NCBI RefSeq assembly: GCF_009002475.1
Contig: NZ_AP019860.1
Span: 5,052,001 to 5,116,000 of the forward strand
Source of the DNA: Candidatus Uabimicrobium amorphum
GTDB lineage: Bacteria; Planctomycetota; Uabimicrobiia; Uabimicrobiales; Uabimicrobiaceae
Length of the DNA: 64,000 bases
Reading direction: 5' to 3'
Shown here: piece by piece, positions 1 through 9,712 of the stretch
How the letters are laid out: every line of letters starts with the position of its first letter
Numbering within the stretch: the stretch's first letter is position 1
The notes under the pieces: generated by a model
The model's input: only the letters and a program-made list of their open reading frames with translations
The model's database searches: none
Told to the model about the DNA's origin: nothing
Translations under genes and position numbers: made by a program

Positions 1-3000
1 TGCCGCCATCGCATTTTTGTATATTTGCGGATTTTGTGACTCTAGGCATTTGTTGACGAAAGCCCATTTTTTTTGAATACTCGTTCTTTTCACAATCAAA
101 TCAATAAACGGTTTGTCGATTACCGCTTGTCTCATACACACCAAGATGCAGTTGTGGAGGTGTTTTTGCTTTTCAATGATATCTAGACGATAATGGCCTA
201 AAAAACCGAAAAACCAGCACGCCCACTGACTCAATAGTGGATTGGAATTTTGCAAAATGACGGGAAGTTCGTGTTGCATTTGGTAAAGGCGCTTTCTGTT
301 TTTCATTTGGCCGCTCGGACTAAATGCGCGTACAAAATTAGCTAGCACATATGCATAAATCTGAATGAAAGCCTTCCTCTTGGGATTGTATATAAAAAGG
401 TTTTGTATTTTTTTGTAGTCGCGATTTTTACTGCAATATGCATATAGAGCGCTCAAACCTACATGATTCTTTTTTTCGCTGAGTTTTTGTAAAATGTGTG
501 CGAAATCTTTTTCCACTAAATAATCGTAAATATTTACAAAAAGAAGGACCACAGACTGCACTTTGGGGCTCGGATCACGCAACCCTTGTTTGTATTTACC
601 GATGATTTTCTTACGGTTGTATTTTTTTTGGGGAGTTATCCAAAAATAATAGTGGGCAAAGGCGCGATAATTTTCATTGTCGCTGTTGTAATCCTTGTCG
701 TTTTTGTAATCCATGCTTCTTAGTAAAATTTTTTTCGCTTTGGGATTTTTCGATATTGAAAAAATACTCGCGGCAGCGTACAACCGAACGCGTACGTTGT
801 TGCTTTCTAACAATGGTATGATCGTTTGCAATAATAGTTTGTTGTTTTTTGCCGATGTGTGTTTGTGGGTATTGTTGTGGCGATCTGTGTCGTAGACAAA
901 AGCGTTTTTGGCGACAAGAGCACAAATGAATGAATAGTCTTTTCGCGTATGGTCCACTACATTTAAATGATGAAAAGCTTCCGTGTCTTTGTGAATTCCT
1001 GCTTCACGTAAGACACTCACCGCAATGATGGCACCTACGATATCGCTTTTTTCTTGGAGGTACTTTTGTGACAATCTTTCCAACTCTGCAAAGTGAGTCA
1101 ATTTTAAGAGTGCTTTTGCGGCAAGATAACGAAGATCTGCATCTATGCGGTGATCGTTTGCGACTTTTGCCAAATGTTGTTGATCTTCCTCTTCAAAAAT
1201 GAGTATGTCATCATGGAGATACGAGTAAGCCATTTTGTGGTAGAGTGCAAAGTCTTGCTCGCGTGTTTTTTCCAGGTCAATATTTTTTCCCATCATTAAG
1301 ATTTTTTGTCGTTTTTCCCCAGAGAATTTTCGCGATAATTTACGTATTTCTCGTTGCAATTGTGGATGGTAACGTAGGCTAAAAAGACCTTGGAATGCTT
1401 TATTATAAACTGTGTTGTCGTGATCTGATCGTACGTGGTTTTTTTGCATTTTGACGATTTGCGATATTTTTCGCAAAAGTGGGAGGATTTTTCCTTCATT
1501 TTTTCTGGCAGCGCATCGCTTTGTATATTCTTTGACATACTTTTTCTCGATCTCGGTAAAATGAGTCGCGAAAAGATCGGGAGGGGAGACTTTGATGGTT
1601 TGGTTGATCATATATTTCAAAAAAGACATACTGTTTTCTTGTAAAGAGGGTAGTTTTTGTAATAGCTGCATTAATAGATCGATCGCTTGAATGTTTACGC
1701 CGCTAATTTCTATGGATTTGGTCAATACTTTGTGAGCAGAAATGTACTTGTGTTGGCGAAAATAAGTTTCTCCTAACAGAGCGTAGTATTTTCCTTTGTT
1801 GGGGTTGCGATCGATACATTGTTGAAAACATTCTGCGGCATTTTTTAAGTATTGCGATTTTTTTTCTTTGCTCACCTCCGACCCCATTAGATAGTATCTT
1901 CCCAAATTATCTAAAATTTCAGGGTTATCGGGTGCGCTTTTTTGAACTTGTTGCAAACTCTCTATTGTTTTTTTAAGACTTTGAATATTTATATCTTTTT
2001 GTTGTGACCTCTCATAACGGCAGCGCGCTATGTGGAGAACTAACTGTACATCGGGTGTTTGAGATTGAGATTGTGCTTTTTCTAAGAACTGTAGAGCAAT
2101 GGAGTATTTTCCTTTTTGATAATAGAGAATACCTGTGTAATGAAGTTTTTTGATGCGTACCGCAGAGGTTGGCTCTGGTAGTTTGTCTATTTTTTTGAGT
2201 TTTTGTTTTGCATAATATACTTCCATAATCGCTAAGATTGTGGGAACGTCTGGGGAAAGCTTTTGGAAGTGTTTTTCATATAGTTGTTGAGCTTCGTCAT
2301 ATTGTTTTGAATTTCCATAAGTGATGACGAGCTTTTGGGCGATCTTCTGTTGGATGTCGCTATTTTCGCTATTGCGATAAATTGTTAGCAGAAGATCTTG
2401 CGCTGCGACGTACAAACCTTGATTGATTAGACGTTCTGCCCTTACCAAGGGTGTGATTTTTATTTGTGGAGTCTTGTTCTCGAAAAAATTGCGATATACA
2501 ATCAAAATTGTAAATATAAAAAGAACTGCCGAAGCAAGGTGAAACACTTTTCTTAATCGAGTATAGAAACGGAATGATCTCGCGGAAACTTTTTGTGAAG
2601 ATAAAAAGTTGTGGAGGTCATCGGCTAAAACTTTGGCATTGGTATAGCGTTTATTTTGCGGTGCCGTAGCTTTTAAAAACACACTCTCTATGTCTTTGGA
2701 AATAGTGGGCACGTGTTGTGATAAAGGGATGATGTTTCTCGTTTGCAAATTGAATAAAATTTCAATTGCAGATTCTCCTTTGATCATATGTGTGTCAGCA
2801 ATCATTTCGTATAGAATAGCCCCTAGTGCATATACGTCAGTGCGTGCATCGATTTGGTGGCGTCCTTGCATTTGCTCCGGTGACATGTAGCGCGGCGTTC
2901 CTATGATATCTCCTGTTTTTGTTAGTTTGTGATCTTGCACTTGGATACTTTTTGCCAAACCAAAATCCATGACAATAGGATGCCGTTGTTGTGTAACGAT

Positions 3001-3441
3001 GATATTCGCGGGTTTAATATCGCGATGGACGATCTTTTTCGTGTGTGCGTAGTGCAGTGCACGAGCGATGGACTCTAGTAGATGCAGTTTTTCTTCCAAG
3101 GACAAGCATTGTTTTTTGAGGAAAACATCGAGTGTTTCACCACAAATATATTCCATGACAATGTACATGTGATTGTTTACAAATCCTACCTTGTAAACTT
3201 TGATAATATTGGGGTGGTTTAATTGCGCTGATAATTGCGCTTCGCGTAAAAATCTCTTTTTGGTAACCTGTTGATGAGTCGTCGTAGAGATGAATTTTAT
3301 AGCAACTGTGCGTTGTGAATTTTTTTCCAACGCTTTGTAAACCTCTCCCATACCTCCTTGTCCCAATTTTTCGGTGATTTGGTATGCAAAATGTTCAGGC
3401 AATTGTGTCATATCATTGGTGTCGGTCAATAAGTTGTCCAT
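1..3441 (-). CDS. Ser/Thr protein kinase with TM segment, TPR and HEAT-like tail (3'-truncated)
   Basis: The reading frame is open from 3441 to the window edge (1147 codons), so the C-terminus is missing. The first 275 or so residues are a complete Hanks-type kinase: glycine loop GQGGMGEVY (27-35), VAIK lysine 49, HRDIKPAN at 139-146, DFGLAK, and SPEQ in the activation segment. All catalytic residues are present, so it should be active. A hydrophobic segment at about 299-315 suggests a membrane anchor, with the kinase in the cytosol. The rest has TPR-like helical pairs (for example ILDNLGRYYLMGSE) and later HEAT-like repeats. Start 3441 is chosen for AGGA six bases upstream; an in-frame ATG at 3411 is the alternative. 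Targets cannot be told from sequence. Confidence 0.9.
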   Translation of the reverse strand, partial: MDNLLTDTNDMTQLPEHFAYQITEKLGQGGMGEVYKALEKNSQRTVAIKFISTTTHQQVTKKRFLREAQLSAQLNHPNIIKVYKVGFVNNHMYIVMEYICGETLDVFLKKQCLSLEEKLHLLESIARALHYAHTKKIVHRDIKPANIIVTQQRHPIVMDFGLAKSIQVQDHKLTKTGDIIGTPRYMSPEQMQGRHQIDARTDVYALGAILYEMIADTHMIKGESAIEILFNLQTRNIIPLSQHVPTISKDIESVFLKATAPQNKRYTNAKVLADDLHNFLSSQKVSARSFRFYTRLRKVFHLASAVLFIFTILIVYRNFFENKTPQIKITPLVRAERLINQGLYVAAQDLLLTIYRNSENSDIQQKIAQKLVITYGNSKQYDEAQQLYEKHFQKLSPDVPTILAIMEVYYAKQKLKKIDKLPEPTSAVRIKKLHYTGILYYQKGKYSIALQFLEKAQSQSQTPDVQLVLHIARCRYERSQQKDINIQSLKKTIESLQQVQKSAPDNPEILDNLGRYYLMGSEVSKEKKSQYLKNAAECFQQCIDRNPNKGKYYALLGETYFRQHKYISAHKVLTKSIEISGVNIQAIDLLMQLLQKLPSLQENSMSFLKYMINQTIKVSPPDLFATHFTEIEKKYVKEYTKRCAARKNEGKILPLLRKISQIVKMQKNHVRSDHDNTVYNKAFQGLFSLRYHPQLQREIRKLSRKFSGEKRQKILMMGKNIDLEKTREQDFALYHKMAYSYLHDDILIFEEEDQQHLAKVANDHRIDADLRYLAAKALLKLTHFAELERLSQKYLQEKSDIVGAIIAVSVLREAGIHKDTEAFHHLNVVDHTRKDYSFICALVAKNAFVYDTDRHNNTHKHTSAKNNKLLLQTIIPLLESNNVRVRLYAAASIFSISKNPKAKKILLRSMDYKNDKDYNSDNENYRAFAHYYFWITPQKKYNRKKIIGKYKQGLRDPSPKVQSVVLLFVNIYDYLVEKDFAHILQKLSEKKNHVGLSALYAYCSKNRDYKKIQNLFIYNPKRKAFIQIYAYVLANFVRAFSPSGQMKNRKRLYQMQHELPVILQNSNPLLSQWACWFFGFLGHYRLDIIEKQKHLHNCILVCMRQAVIDKPFIDLIVKRTSIQKKWAFVNKCLESQNPQIYKNAMAA

Positions 3442-3515
3442 CTTTTTTCCTAAAATGCAGTGCGCGATTTGAAATATTAAGTAGTGGAATAGAGCAATAC
3501 ACCGCAAGACAAAAC

Positions 3516-3535
3516 GGGGAGTGCGAAATCTCCCC
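3516..3535 (-). terminator. Probable terminator after the GDPD-like gene
   Basis: Read on the minus strand, GGGGAG and CTCCCC pair across an eight-base loop and are followed by GTTTTGTCTT. It lies between the GDPD stop (3554) and the kinase start (3441), so the kinase may have its own promoter or depend on readthrough. Confidence 0.55.
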
Positions 3536-3553
3536 AGATGTCACGGGGAAAGT

Positions 3554-4960
3554 TTACTGCGCGTCTTTCTTCCATTTCTTAAATTCACTTTGCCAGTTTT
3601 TCTGGTACTCTTGCCAGTTCATGACAGGTAAAATTTCGTCGTGGAGGTATAGCCAATTCGGATCTTTTTCGGTGGTAATCTCTACCGGATACTCTTTGTC
3701 GTTTTTTTGTGCGATGCGTAGTAAGCACTCTTCAGCATTGTATGTGTAAAAAATCCACTGATACCCGCCGTCGAAAATCTGTACGGCAGTGAGTATCGCT
3801 AAATGATCCTTCTCCCAAATTTTGCAGATTTTTTTCTCAAATGCATCCAGTTTTTTTTGTTCTTTTTTGCTGGGCAAAGCTCCGGAACCTTCTTCCGCAT
3901 ATTCCCAAAAAACGTTTAAATGATACTGATAATTTTTTGTTTCTCCTTGTTGAAGAATGGGGGTGCGGAAACGCAGGTAAAATTTTCCTTTGTCGGTTTC
4001 CCCTTCAAAATTAGCCCAGTTGTCGTATTTGGCAAATTCGATGGGGGCAATGTATGGTTTTTTTAATATTTTCTGCAAACGATGTGGGTAGTCGGTGATG
4101 ATGGCGTCTACACCGACTTCCTTTAATGCGCGCATGTGTTCTACGTCGTTTACTGTCCATACATTTAGAGAGATATTTTCATCGCGCAGTTCTTGGATAT
4201 ACGGATGCTTGGGAATTTTTTTGTTTTTCTGATAATACTCCGAGTTAATGCCTATCGCATCTAGAACATCCAAACATGAAATATTATAAGCTTCGGCATC
4301 GAGATATTGACAATAAACATGTGGATCATATAGCTTTTCACGAACTAAAACCGCTGTGGCGATGTGCGGATTTATTTTTTTTGCCTCGGCGAGTTCATGG
4401 TGGTCAAAACAAGAAATAATGACTTGTGACACCATGTTTAGCTTTTCGACGATGGCAATCACTTTTTGCGTAATATTAGGGTAATTACGTGGTAGTTGTT
4501 TAATTTCGATATTTGTTAAGCTCTTGTATTCTTTTACTTTTTCCACCACTTCTTCGAGGGTGGGTATGGTAATTTCGGTTTTGTAGCGTTCTATATCTTT
4601 TTTGCTTATGTATTTGCGTTTTTCGTTTGCAGTAAATGACTGCAAGAAAAGTGTTCGTTCATGCGGTGGTTTTTGCAACTCGTCGCTAAACCACTTTCCT
4701 ACATTCAGTGTTTTTAATTGCTTTAGTGTAAAATCACTAACAAAAAAAGACTTACGCCGCGGAAACTTCTCCTGTACATCGCTACATTCGCGTAAATCGT
4801 GGTCGTGAACAACAACAGGAATACGATCTTTGGAGAGGTGGACATCTATTTCTACCATGTCGACACCTAATTGTAGTGATTTTTCTACTGCGGCAACGGT
4901 ATTGGGTGGCCCATAAGCTCTTCCTCCACCGTGAGCCACTACCAGAGGGTTTTTGTGCAT
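3554..4960 (-). CDS. Glycerophosphodiester phosphodiesterase-like protein with extra C-terminal domain
   Basis: The first 290 or so residues match the GDPD TIM-barrel family, which hydrolyses glycerophosphodiesters to glycerol 3-phosphate and an alcohol. Visible: His10 in VAHGGG, metal-ligand pair Glu37/Asp39 in VEIDV, His52 in VVVHDHD, NIEIKQ, and the C-terminal strand VDAIITDYP. The usual HRG...PENT signature is altered: Arg after the first His is Gly, and PENT reads PPNT, so substrate or activity may differ. A further 160 or so residues at the C-terminus are unrecognised. No signal peptide is seen. The ATG lies one base after the upstream esterase stop, and its GGAAAA ribosome site overlaps that gene's end, so the two are translationally coupled. 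Confidence 0.85.
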   Translation of the reverse strand: MHKNPLVVAHGGGRAYGPPNTVAAVEKSLQLGVDMVEIDVHLSKDRIPVVVHDHDLRECSDVQEKFPRRKSFFVSDFTLKQLKTLNVGKWFSDELQKPPHERTLFLQSFTANEKRKYISKKDIERYKTEITIPTLEEVVEKVKEYKSLTNIEIKQLPRNYPNITQKVIAIVEKLNMVSQVIISCFDHHELAEAKKINPHIATAVLVREKLYDPHVYCQYLDAEAYNISCLDVLDAIGINSEYYQKNKKIPKHPYIQELRDENISLNVWTVNDVEHMRALKEVGVDAIITDYPHRLQKILKKPYIAPIEFAKYDNWANFEGETDKGKFYLRFRTPILQQGETKNYQYHLNVFWEYAEEGSGALPSKKEQKKLDAFEKKICKIWEKDHLAILTAVQIFDGGYQWIFYTYNAEECLLRIAQKNDKEYPVEITTEKDPNWLYLHDEILPVMNWQEYQKNWQSEFKKWKKDAQ

Positions 4961-4961
4961 G

Positions 4962-6023
4962 CTATTTTCCTAATAAGAAGATCAAAGGCACAAAGAGTCT
5001 TTTGGCCCAGTATTTTTCGCTGTGTTTTCCATCCTCGTCGACGAAGTGATACAAATTCTCTTTGTCTTTGTAACCATGTTCCTTTAGTGCGGTGCGCATA
5101 CGCAGCATTTGTTGCTTACCATCGGAATCATCACCACTATCTATGTAAATTTGGAGCATAGGGGCATGGGTAGTGCTTTTTACTTTTTGTAGTTGGTTTT
5201 CGTTGTTCCACCAAAAACTACTCGATAAACAACCAACGCCTCCAAAAGTTTCGCTTCGTGTCCAGCCAGCATAAAAACTAATGAGCCCGCCCAGGGATGA
5301 TCCCATAAGCATACAGTTGTCTTTACCCTGTAAGGTTCGGTATTTTTCGTTGATAAATGGCATTACTTCCGTGGCGATAAAATCTAAGTACTTTTCACCA
5401 TCACCACCACCGTATTTGGCATCAGAACTTGGAGTATACTCTCTTAGACGACTTGCGCCGGTATTGTCCATGCCCACAACAATCGCTTCTTTTATCTTAC
5501 CTTGAACAATAAGTGTGTTCATATTTTCGTCAACTTGCCACTCTACGCCACCAAAAGCCGTAGATGCTTCAAAAAGGTTTTGTCCATCGTGCATGTAAAG
5601 CACCGGATACTTTTTTTGGAGATTTTCTTCATAACTAGGTGGCAAGTAAATACGTAGAGTTCTTTGATTATTTAGAATGGCGGAAGAAAAATTGGCAATT
5701 TTTTGTAGTTTTCCGGTTTTTTGGTGAAAGAAGGGATAAATGTGTACTTCTTTGCGTTCCCCTACTTGATAGTTTGCGCCGATCGACCATACTTCATCAT
5801 TGATAAGCGGCTTAAAAGAGAAATTTTGTTCAGGGGTTGTGAATTTCCATAAAGTGGCGGAAACAGATTGGGCTTTTACACCTTTCTCCCAATTTAGAGA
5901 GTTAGCATCGCCGCGAATAGAAATATGATTTCCCCATTTTGCATCATAGTGTACGTAGATTTCGGCACTGTGAACGAACAGCGCACCACATAGCACCAGC
6001 AGTAATGATAAAAATTTTGTCAT
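4962..6023 (-). CDS. Secreted alpha/beta-hydrolase (esterase D/enterochelin esterase-like)
   Basis: A 353-residue protein starting at 6023, where GGGGAG precedes the ATG; a longer in-frame start at 6092 lacks such a site. Residues 1-19 are a signal peptide (hydrophobic FLSLLLVLCGALFVHSA). Residues about 20-100 form a beta-rich region like starch-binding or glycoside-hydrolase-associated N-domains. From about 120 there is a putative-esterase fold: YMHDGQN, nucleophile elbow GSSLGG (Ser243), an acidic IDSGDDSD loop and DGKHSEKYW with the likely catalytic His. Such enzymes cleave siderophore, feruloyl or other carboxyl esters; the substrate is unknown here. It forms a two-gene unit with the downstream GDPD-like protein. 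Confidence 0.85.
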   Translation of the reverse strand: MTKFLSLLLVLCGALFVHSAEIYVHYDAKWGNHISIRGDANSLNWEKGVKAQSVSATLWKFTTPEQNFSFKPLINDEVWSIGANYQVGERKEVHIYPFFHQKTGKLQKIANFSSAILNNQRTLRIYLPPSYEENLQKKYPVLYMHDGQNLFEASTAFGGVEWQVDENMNTLIVQGKIKEAIVVGMDNTGASRLREYTPSSDAKYGGGDGEKYLDFIATEVMPFINEKYRTLQGKDNCMLMGSSLGGLISFYAGWTRSETFGGVGCLSSSFWWNNENQLQKVKSTTHAPMLQIYIDSGDDSDGKQQMLRMRTALKEHGYKDKENLYHFVDEDGKHSEKYWAKRLFVPLIFLLGK

Positions 6024-6445
6024 TATTCTCCCCTGTGTGTAGAAAAAAAGTTGACTTTTTAGGTAAATTTGATATGCTCCACAGAATCTCATCGAAACTG
6101 TGGATCTTCCACATTTCTAAAATTTTAAGAAAAATTACGATAAACACAATGTAATTTTGTTCTATAATTAAGAATTATTTGGTAGTACCTTTTTATAAAT
6201 ACAAAAAATGGTATGAAAAATACCCTTTGTATTTTCTAGTTTTCTCACAATTTGTATTTCGATCTTCGTCGTGATTTACGACGATTGTGACGACAATTTA
6301 TGGTGCTTCCGCTGTATTTAAACTCTCCTCAAGGAACTCCTCGTTACAATGTTGTCTGGGTAAGTGTATTTATACATTTATTTTGACGTGAAATTGTAAT
6401 CTCTCCTTTCTTTCAAACCACAATACAAAATGAAAGGTAAAAAAC
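6024..6445. other. Intergenic region with nested dyads upstream of rpmG
   Basis: No gene is seen. A TATAAT sits at 6163-6168 on the plus strand without a clear -35. A nested hairpin follows (AAATACAAA at 6197-6205 pairs with 6226-6234; inside it GGTAT at 6210-6214 pairs with 6220-6224). Then come TCGTCGT/ACGACGA (6266-6272 with 6278-6284) and ATTGT/ACAAT (6284-6288 with 6293-6297). This could be a structured rpmG leader, or the shared promoter region of the divergent esterase and rpmG. Confidence 0.4.
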
Positions 6446-6616
6446 ATGGCACGAAAAAAAGAAGATGTTCGTTTGAAAGTAAAAATGGTTAGCTCTGAAA
6501 CTGGCTATTTCTACACAACAGAAAAAAATAGACGCAAAACGCCTGGAAAGTTGGAGCTCAGAAAATACGATCCAATTGCGCGAAAACACGTCATATTTAA
6601 AGAGAAAAAATTGTAG
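6446..6616 (+). CDS. rpmG: 50S ribosomal protein L33
   Basis: A 56-residue basic protein. The core ETGYFYTTEKNRRKTP followed by KLELRKYDPIARKHV matches bacterial L33 of the large ribosomal subunit. It has no cysteines, so it is the zinc-independent (C-minus) form. AAAGG precedes the ATG by about nine bases. It stands 82 bases before the V-ATPase operon on the same strand; a weak dyad CCATAG...CTATGG lies between them. Confidence 0.93.
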   Translation: MARKKEDVRLKVKMVSSETGYFYTTEKNRRKTPGKLELRKYDPIARKHVIFKEKKL

Positions 6617-6698
6617 TATGTTTTCCACTGAATAAATTGGAATCACCATAGGTCGGAAAATAATTTTTGATCTATGGTTAATTTTATGGATTGATTTT

Positions 6699-7277
6699 AT
6701 GGATATACAAGAACTTGCAAAAAAATTGCAACAAGAAGGTGTAGATCAAGGAAAAGAAGAAGCTCAAAAAATTATTGCATCTGCCCAAGAAGAAGCCGCA
6801 AAGATCCAAAAAGAAGCTGAGGAAAAAAAACAAGCGCTTATTAAAGAAGCGCAACAAGAAGCAGACAAGATCCTTGAAAGCGGCAAACAAAATTTGCAAC
6901 TGGCTGCCCGTGACGTTACCTTGCAGTTAAAAAAAGATGTTGAACAAATCTTCCACAATCTCTTAAACAAACAAGTCAAAGAAAACCTTGCAAAAGCTGA
7001 TATCGTAAAAGACTTGCTCCAAAACCTCATTTCTCAGTATACACAAAAAAGCGGACATAGTCTCAAAATAGAAATTCCACAAAAATTATCAACGGACTTA
7101 GAGTCGTGGTTGGTATCCGAAGTCAAAGCTACTTGTGAAAAAAGTGATAATTTAGCCGGTTTTCTGGTTCATGATCCTGATGGTGGGTGTATTGAAGTTA
7201 CGAATGATTCTGTTCAAGACGCCCTGACTCCTCATTTAAGTGATATGGTAAAGGGTCTTCTCACTCAGGAGAAATAA
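6699..7277 (+). CDS. atpE: V-type ATP synthase subunit E
   Basis: A 192-residue protein. Residues 1-75 are a charged Lys/Glu/Ala/Gln helix (QEEAAKIQKEAEEKKQAL) typical of the peripheral stalk, followed by a globular C-terminal half with HDPDGGCIEV, matching the V/A-ATPase E family. E pairs with a second helical subunit to hold the A3B3 head against rotation. The first gene of the operon; the ribosome site is weak (GGATTGATTTT before ATG). The next gene starts two bases after its stop. Confidence 0.88.
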   Translation: MDIQELAKKLQQEGVDQGKEEAQKIIASAQEEAAKIQKEAEEKKQALIKEAQQEADKILESGKQNLQLAARDVTLQLKKDVEQIFHNLLNKQVKENLAKADIVKDLLQNLISQYTQKSGHSLKIEIPQKLSTDLESWLVSEVKATCEKSDNLAGFLVHDPDGGCIEVTNDSVQDALTPHLSDMVKGLLTQEK

Positions 7278-7278
7278 C

Positions 7279-8001
7279 TTGAAAAAATACTATCTTTTAG
7301 CGTCGCTTCCCCCTCTATCGTTCGTTTACAACGAACAGCCAGCGATTTCTATACAGAAGTTTTGGCAAAAAGTACTTGAAGAGAATGCCAGCATTGCAGA
7401 GTTAGTGCGCAGCATTCTACTACAACAAGATATTGCCAATATGGAAAAAATTGCCAACGGTTATGTACCAGTATTTTCTGGAACCATTGCTTTGGAAAAA
7501 CTTCAAAAAGCAAAGAGTGACACAAATTTACTTCGCGATGATGTACCTCAAAACGTTTGGGAAAATTTGTCGTTTGAGAAGTGGCAATCTAACGTATGGG
7601 TTCATTTATACAACTACCAAAACGAAATGGCACATAAATACAATAGCTGTGCAAAAGATTGGTTAGAGTGGGAAGTAGGCTTACGTAAATATTTGGCAAA
7701 TGCACGCGCAGAGTCACTAGGTACATCTCTTTCGGGAAATTTGCTTGTAAAAGCGTTGGAAATAGACAGCCCTTTTGATTACCAAAGAATAGTCAATGAC
7801 TATCACAAGCAAACTTCTCCACTAGAAAGTGAAAAACTTTTAGATCTCGAGCGTTGGAAATTTGCTGATTCCCTTGCGGTACCTTATTCTTTTTCAGACG
7901 ATGAAATTGTGGTATATGCTATTAAATTACTCATTTTAGAGCGATGGTGGGCTATTTCTCAATCGCAAATAGATATTTTTGAAAAGGTGGCCAATGGCTG
8001 A
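7279..8001 (+). CDS. DUF2764 family protein, V-ATPase operon-associated
   Basis: A 240-residue protein with a TTG start, supported by AGGAG seven bases upstream and by the family-typical opening KKYYLLASLPPL. DUF2764 proteins sit between subunits E and A in chlamydial, spirochaetal and related V-ATPase operons. No separate subunit C gene is present here, so this protein may do that job (central-stalk/membrane connector); that is inference. The sequence is mainly helical, with repeated Trp residues in its middle. It overlaps the subunit A start by eight bases. Confidence 0.85.
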   Translation: MKKYYLLASLPPLSFVYNEQPAISIQKFWQKVLEENASIAELVRSILLQQDIANMEKIANGYVPVFSGTIALEKLQKAKSDTNLLRDDVPQNVWENLSFEKWQSNVWVHLYNYQNEMAHKYNSCAKDWLEWEVGLRKYLANARAESLGTSLSGNLLVKALEIDSPFDYQRIVNDYHKQTSPLESEKLLDLERWKFADSLAVPYSFSDDEIVVYAIKLLILERWWAISQSQIDIFEKVANG

Positions 8002-9712
8002 TACTAAAGGAAAAATAGTTGCTATCTACGGAAACTTGGTGACTGCCGAAGTAACAGGTAGTGTACGACAAAATGCCGTGGCGTATTGTTGCCGTAGTCG
8101 AGATGGCGTAAAACTAAAAGCAGAAATTATTCGCCTACGAAATCAATATATTGATATGCAGGTCTTTGAAGCGACGAGAGGTTTACAAGTCGGAGATGAA
8201 GTAGAGATTACCTCCGGACTCTTATCGGTAACTTTAGGTCCTGGACTTTTAGGGCAAACATACGACGGTTTACAAAATCCCTTGCCGCAGCTTGCGGAAG
8301 AATGTGGATTCTTTTTAAAATCAGGTGTATACAAAGATCCACTTAATAAAGAAGTTAAATGGAAATTTACCCCGAGCAAAAAAGTGGGAGATACCGTAAG
8401 CGCCGGAGACTATCTGGGGTCGGTTCCTGAGGGAATCTTTACCCACCAGATTATTGTGCCGCCGTCTTTTTTCGGAGAACTAACGATTGAAAAAATTGCC
8501 AAAGAAGGCGAATATACAATCGAAGAAAAAATTGTCACCCTAAAAGACAGTAGCGGGGCAAGTCATGAGCTAGGAATGAGCTACGAGTGGCCTGTAAAAC
8601 TTCCGATGAAGGGATACAAGGATCGTTTGTTACCTACAGAACCACTGACTACAAAACAACGAATTATCGATTCGTTTTTTCCTATATGTAAAGGTGGTAC
8701 ATACTGTATTCCTGGGCCATTTGGTGCAGGTAAAACTGTAATGCAGCAAATTACCAGTCGCCACGCAGAAGTAGACGTGGTAATTGTTGCGGCATGTGGA
8801 GAACGCGCGGGAGAGGTTGTGGAAACACTTCGTGAGTTTCCGGAGTTAACAGACCCTAAAACCGGTCGTCCTCTTATGGAAAGAACGATTATTATTTGTA
8901 ACACAAGTTCTATGCCTGTTGCGGCCCGTGAAGCATCTGTATACACCGGAATTACTCTTGCCGAGTATTACCGTTTAATGGGGTTAGATGTTCTTCTTCT
9001 TGCAGACTCTACTTCGCGTTGGGCACAAGCACTACGTGAGATGAGTGGACGTTTGGAAGAAATTCCTGGAGAAGAAGCATTCCCTGCGTATCTAGAATCA
9101 GTAATTGCGAGTTTTTACGAACGTGCTGGTCTCGTAGAATTGCGTAGCGGAGAAAAAGGTTCTGTGACTGTAGGTGGAACTGTGAGTCCTGCGGGTGGAA
9201 ACTTTGAAGAACCTGTGACTCAGGCAACACTAAAAGTTGTAGGGGCTTTCCACGGATTGTCACGTGCACGTGCGGATGCGCGAAGATTCCCATCGATGGA
9301 TCCTATTGAGTCTTGGAGTAAGTACCAAGGCAGCATAAGCGAAGATGACGTTGCGTTTGCGAAAAACATATTACGCAGTGGTAACGAAGTGGGACAGATG
9401 ATGACAGTTGTTGGTGAAGAAGGTGTGAGTATCGATGACTTTATCTTATTTTTAAAGTCCGAACTTCTAGACCGCGTGTATTTACAGCAAAATGCGTTTG
9501 ACGATATTGATGCTGCATGTTCTCTCGATAGACAGAAACACACCTTCTCCGTGCTACTTGAGGTTTTGAATCACCAGTTTAGCTACGAGTCGAAAGACGC
9601 GGCGCGAACGGGCTTTTTCCAATTGCAAGAAGCATTCCTTAACTGGAACTTAACCGAGTGGGAATCACAGGCTTTTAAAGACCAAGAAAGTAAGGTAAAG
9701 GGACTACTATGA
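7994..9712 (+). CDS. atpA: V-type ATP synthase catalytic subunit A
   Basis: A 572-residue catalytic subunit of the soluble head. Seen: N-terminal beta-barrel (GKIVAIYGNLVTAEV), the A-subunit non-homologous insert (about 110-200), Walker A GPFGAGKT (241-248), CGERAGEV, and LLADSTSRWAQALREMSGRLEEIPGEE. Start 7994 has AGGTGG just upstream and fits the family N-terminus; an ATG five codons earlier is less likely. Its stop overlaps the subunit B start as ATGA. It binds ATP at the A/B interfaces. Confidence 0.97.
   Translation: MADTKGKIVAIYGNLVTAEVTGSVRQNAVAYCCRSRDGVKLKAEIIRLRNQYIDMQVFEATRGLQVGDEVEITSGLLSVTLGPGLLGQTYDGLQNPLPQLAEECGFFLKSGVYKDPLNKEVKWKFTPSKKVGDTVSAGDYLGSVPEGIFTHQIIVPPSFFGELTIEKIAKEGEYTIEEKIVTLKDSSGASHELGMSYEWPVKLPMKGYKDRLLPTEPLTTKQRIIDSFFPICKGGTYCIPGPFGAGKTVMQQITSRHAEVDVVIVAACGERAGEVVETLREFPELTDPKTGRPLMERTIIICNTSSMPVAAREASVYTGITLAEYYRLMGLDVLLLADSTSRWAQALREMSGRLEEIPGEEAFPAYLESVIASFYERAGLVELRSGEKGSVTVGGTVSPAGGNFEEPVTQATLKVVGAFHGLSRARADARRFPSMDPIESWSKYQGSISEDDVAFAKNILRSGNEVGQMMTVVGEEGVSIDDFILFLKSELLDRVYLQQNAFDDIDAACSLDRQKHTFSVLLEVLNHQFSYESKDAARTGFFQLQEAFLNWNLTEWESQAFKDQESKVKGLL

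Noticed and set aside
713..895. 60-codon plus-strand frame within the kinase gene
   Set aside because: Shadow frame of the minus-strand kinase tail; no ribosome site.
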